Source: Chelativorans sp. J32
GTDB lineage: Bacteria > Pseudomonadota > Alphaproteobacteria > Rhizobiales > Rhizobiaceae
Reading direction: 5' to 3'
Length of the DNA: 64,000 nucleotides
Assembly (NCBI RefSeq): GCF_000518985.1
Contig: NZ_JAEQ01000001.1
Span: 124,001-188,000, forward strand
How positions within the stretch are numbered: the stretch's first letter is position 1; the number at the start of each line of letters is the position of its first letter. This document shows positions 61,445 to 64,000 of this stretch, one piece after another. The position numbers and the translations under genes were made by a program. The notes under the pieces were generated by a model, which did not search any database, was not told the DNA's origin, and saw nothing but the letters and a program-made list of their open reading frames with translations.

Positions 61445-62941
61445 ATGCGCCGATTTTCCGGACTGCTGTCCCCGCGGATTGCCGCCGCCGTCATGACGAT
61501 CATGCTGCTCGTCGCGGCAGCCTCCGGACTAATCCCATATGCGGCGGCCTTGGGGCTTGCATTGGTGGCATCGGCGGTTCTCTACCAGGCGCACAGGCTG
61601 CGCCAAGCATCTGCCGCGCTGCAGGCAAGCGAATACCGAACCCGTCATCTCGCCTCCCACGATTGGCTGACCGGACTGGCGAACCGGGCGGGCCTGGAGG
61701 CCCGGCTGGATGAAATCCTCAGCAATGTGAGACCGCGCGAGGCCGAAGCAGCGGTCCTTCTCCTGGACATCGACCGGTTCAAGGATGTCAATGACACGCT
61801 CGGCCATATGGAGGGAGATGAGGTCCTCCGGGAGGTGGCGGAACGCTTGGAGGCGATCGTTTGCCCGCCCGATATCGTGGCCCGACTGGGCAGCGATGAG
61901 TTTGCCATCGTCAAGGTCTCCGACAACGCATCCCGGGCGGCGCGGACCGTGTCGGAGCAGGTGCTTGCGGCATTCGCGTCGCCGTTTCACCTCGACGAGG
62001 ATGTGGCGCATATCGGCGTCAGCATAGGAATAGCGGTCACCTCTCACACGGGAACGCGACGAGAAGAGATCTTGCGCAGGGCGGATATCGCCCTTCACGA
62101 TGCCAAGAAACGAGGCGCCGGCCGCTACCGCTTTTTCGCCCCGGTACTTGACGATATGGTGAAACAGCGCCGACAGGTCGAAATCGGTCTGCGGAGGGCA
62201 CTTGCAACGGGAACCGAACTATACTTGGCCTATCAGCCGCTCTATTCGGCCAAGGGCGAGATCACTGGGGCCGAGGCGTTGCTGCGCTGGAATCATCCGG
62301 TGTATGGATCCGTGTCGCCGATGTGCCTTATTGCCGTGGCCGAGGAGAGCGGGTTCGTCGCGCAAATTGGGGACTGGGTACTCGATGAAGCCTGCCGGAT
62401 GGCGAAACGCGTGCCCATCGCGTGGGTTGCCGTCAATGTTTCTCCGGTCCAGCTTTGTGATCACGGGTTTACAAGACGGTGCCTTGATATAATCCACCGC
62501 CATGGGATCGCGCCGCAGAGAATCCAGATCGAAGTCACCGAGGCCGCTGCCGTCGAAAAACCGGAACTTGCCGGAGCCATGCTCCACGCCTTGAAGAAGT
62601 CGGGGGTTCGCGTGGCGCTGGATGATTTCGGCACCGGCTATTCCTCGATGAGCTATCTCCACACTTACCCGATCGACCGCTTCAAGATCGACCGCTCCTT
62701 TGTGAACCGACTTTCGCAGGGAAATGCCGGCGAAGCGATCATTTCCGCCATGATCGAGATGGGGCGGGCCCTAAGGCTCGACGTCGTCGCCGAGGGTGTG
62801 GAAACGCCCGAACAGCGCGACCTGCTGATCAGGCTGGGGTGCCAGGAAATGCAGGGCTATCTGTTCTCCCGGCCGATATCTGGGGAGACCTTGGTCGCGA
62901 AGTTCAATTCCATGCGCAATCCGAGACCGTTCGCCTCCTGA
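61445..62941 (+). CDS. GGDEF-EAL c-di-GMP signalling protein
   Basis: The 498-aa protein has two N-terminal membrane segments (residues 10-48), a coiled linker, a GGDEF domain (60-230) and an EAL domain (240-490). The GGDEF signature is LGSDEFA, a GSDEF variant that may weaken cyclase activity. The EAL side keeps EALLRW, VNVSPVQL, EVTE, DDFGTGYSSMSYL, IDRSFV and VAEGVET, all phosphodiesterase residues. It probably hydrolyses c-di-GMP to pGpG, with the GGDEF part acting in regulation. Confidence 0.9.
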   Translation: MRRFSGLLSPRIAAAVMTIMLLVAAASGLIPYAAALGLALVASAVLYQAHRLRQASAALQASEYRTRHLASHDWLTGLANRAGLEARLDEILSNVRPREAEAAVLLLDIDRFKDVNDTLGHMEGDEVLREVAERLEAIVCPPDIVARLGSDEFAIVKVSDNASRAARTVSEQVLAAFASPFHLDEDVAHIGVSIGIAVTSHTGTRREEILRRADIALHDAKKRGAGRYRFFAPVLDDMVKQRRQVEIGLRRALATGTELYLAYQPLYSAKGEITGAEALLRWNHPVYGSVSPMCLIAVAEESGFVAQIGDWVLDEACRMAKRVPIAWVAVNVSPVQLCDHGFTRRCLDIIHRHGIAPQRIQIEVTEAAAVEKPELAGAMLHALKKSGVRVALDDFGTGYSSMSYLHTYPIDRFKIDRSFVNRLSQGNAGEAIISAMIEMGRALRLDVVAEGVETPEQRDLLIRLGCQEMQGYLFSRPISGETLVAKFNSMRNPRPFAS

Positions 62942-63021
62942 CAAGACTGTCAGGACACCGGCCGTACCCGGCTTGCCGGGCTTTACAAGGGCCATATCTT
63001 GCTCCCGGAAAGGAGCGCATC

Positions 63022-63417
63022 ATGGAAGATTTCAGAACGTTCATCGCTCGGCGTGAAGAGGCGGCGCGGGCCTTTTGCCGGGGAGATGTAAGCAGGGTTG
63101 TCGACCTCTCGGCCCGAACCGACCCTGCCACATTCTTTGGCCCGGACGGAAAGGTGGTGGAAGGGGCAGAAGCGGTTCGCAAGGATTACCAAAGCGCCTC
63201 CGGCGCTTTCGGGCCGGGCGGGGACTGCGGCTTCGAGGTGATGCAGATGACCTCTGACGGGGATCTCGGCTTCTGGACAGGCTTGCAGATGGCCGAGGTG
63301 GAGGTGGGTGGAAACAGAATGCCGATGACCTTGCGGGTCACGGAAGTATTTCGCCGCGAAAATGGGAATTGGACCCTTATCCATCGTCACGCGGATGCGC
63401 AAAAACCGGCTACTTAA
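63022..63417 (+). CDS. SnoaL-like/NTF2-fold protein (DUF4440 type)
   Basis: This 131-aa protein has the NTF2-like pattern: RREEAARAFCRGDVSRVVDLSA near the start, ATFFGPDGKVVEGAEAV, and C-terminal TLRVTEVFRRENGNWTLIHRHAD. Such small proteins bind or isomerise ligands, often with unknown substrates. GGAAAGGAG precedes ATG 63022. Its 3' end overlaps the converging DUF202 gene by four bases. Confidence 0.85.
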   Translation: MEDFRTFIARREEAARAFCRGDVSRVVDLSARTDPATFFGPDGKVVEGAEAVRKDYQSASGAFGPGGDCGFEVMQMTSDGDLGFWTGLQMAEVEVGGNRMPMTLRVTEVFRRENGNWTLIHRHADAQKPAT

Positions 63418-63848
63418 CCGCCGCTGCCGGTCTCGCCGAACCAGATGCCTAAAAGAGCGGCGAGGGCCACCAGCACCAGAAAGCCATTCACGAATACCAG
63501 GAGAATGGGGGGCAGGCGCTTAACCTCGTGAGGTGGGGGAGGAGGTCCGGGATTGATTTCACGCCATACGGCGGTCGCGAAGCAGAACGCGCTGAACAGC
63601 ACCAGAATCGTTCCTGTCGCCGTGATCAGGAACTCCGGAACCACGTTTTCCAAAAGTGCCTTTGCACCTATGCCGCTGGCCAGCGCTGCAAGCCCGGTCC
63701 TGACCCATGCCGCATAGGTCCGTTCAGCGGCAAATACGGTTCGATCCGCGGCAAGCTCGTTCCTCCGATCGGAGGCTTGCTTTTCAGTGGCGCCGTTGCC
63801 GGAGCGGGCCTCCGATCCGGAATCGCCGCTGTGGTTGGAGGCTGGCAT
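63414..63848 (-). CDS. DUF202-family membrane protein
   Basis: This 144-aa protein has a hydrophilic N-terminal third, then the DUF202/YidH motif ELAADRTVFAAERTYAAWVRTGLA near residues 32-55, two further membrane segments (LITATGTILVLFSAFCFATAV and PPILLVFVNGFLVLVALAALLGI). Function is unknown. The last 150 bp of the window after it show no gene. Confidence 0.85.
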   Translation of the reverse strand: MPASNHSGDSGSEARSGNGATEKQASDRRNELAADRTVFAAERTYAAWVRTGLAALASGIGAKALLENVVPEFLITATGTILVLFSAFCFATAVWREINPGPPPPPHEVKRLPPILLVFVNGFLVLVALAALLGIWFGETGSGG

Positions 63849-64000
63849 TTCTAACCGGCGAGAACGCGTATTCCTCTGTTTCGGTTGGAAGCCGTCGCGG
63901 GACCCGTATCCAGCCTCGGCCTCCGGCTATCCAACTGAAATGAAAGCCATCGAGTTAAGTTCCCCAACTTCCGTGTGCCCCCTTCAGCATCTGTTTACTA

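Noticed and set aside
1..64000. CRISPR array
   Set aside because: No set of regularly spaced direct repeats was seen anywhere in the window.

Overview
The window is high-GC DNA with dense genes, frequent ATGA/TGATG start-stop overlaps, and alphaproteobacterial marker genes: an NrnC-type short ribonuclease D, a DUF2924/serine-recombinase module, and rhizobial-style ABC transporters. It most likely comes from a member of the Hyphomicrobiales (Rhizobiales), near Phyllobacteriaceae. The genus cannot be fixed from the sequence alone.

Region 1 (1-17.2 kb) is a catabolic gene cluster. On the minus strand it holds an MmgE/PrpD protein, a Rieske ferredoxin, a Rieske oxygenase large subunit, a ferredoxin reductase, an SDR, an unrecognised 147-aa protein, and a complete peptide-type ABC importer (solute-binding protein, fused double ATPase, two permeases). 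A partial Asp/Glu racemase lies at the left edge. On the plus strand are a LysR regulator and a four-gene operon: D-2-hydroxyacid dehydrogenase, four-carbon acid-sugar kinase (OtnK type), class II aldolase (OtnC type) and an MFS carrier. A 12-14-bp motif (core TGTCCAATATCAA) recurs at the divergent promoters and, in weaker form, ahead of the ABC operon, so the cluster looks like one regulon. Together the genes suggest uptake, monooxygenation/dioxygenation and cleavage of an unidentified organic acid or ring compound, ending in C4 acid-sugar and triose-phosphate chemistry.

Region 2 (17.2-33.9 kb) is ordinary accessory/core sequence. It contains a DsbB homologue with a small membrane partner, a ProVWX-type betaine importer, an FMN reductase, a fosmidomycin-resistance-like MFS pump with a divergent AraC regulator, three exported proteins (S41 protease-like, EF-hand, parallel beta-helix), a GFA-type zinc protein, an SDR/AraC divergent pair, an ArsR-SRPBCC pair facing a frameshifted dihydrofolate-reductase-like pseudogene across two operator dyads, and a nucleotidyltransferase.

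Region 3 (about 34-57 kb) is a genomic island. Its core is a defence operon of about 15.6 kb in which eight genes overlap or nearly touch: an HTH protein, a cytosine-5 methyltransferase, a Vsr-type nicking endonuclease, then drmD (SNF2-like helicase), drmMI (adenine methylase), drmA (helicase), drmB (DUF1998) and drmC (phospholipase-D-like nuclease). This is class 1 DISARM with an added 5mC methylase/Vsr pair. Downstream are a relic of a phage spanin pair, an IS21-family element that has cut off both that relic and an XRE regulator, the ImmA/IrrE partner of that regulator, and a four-gene DUF2924/serine-recombinase module.

Region 4 (57-64 kb) returns to core genes: a GNAT acetyltransferase, an IS5-family transposase remnant, tRNA-Ser(GGA), msrA, a BMP-family binding protein, nrnC, a GGDEF-EAL protein, a SnoaL-like protein and a DUF202 membrane protein.
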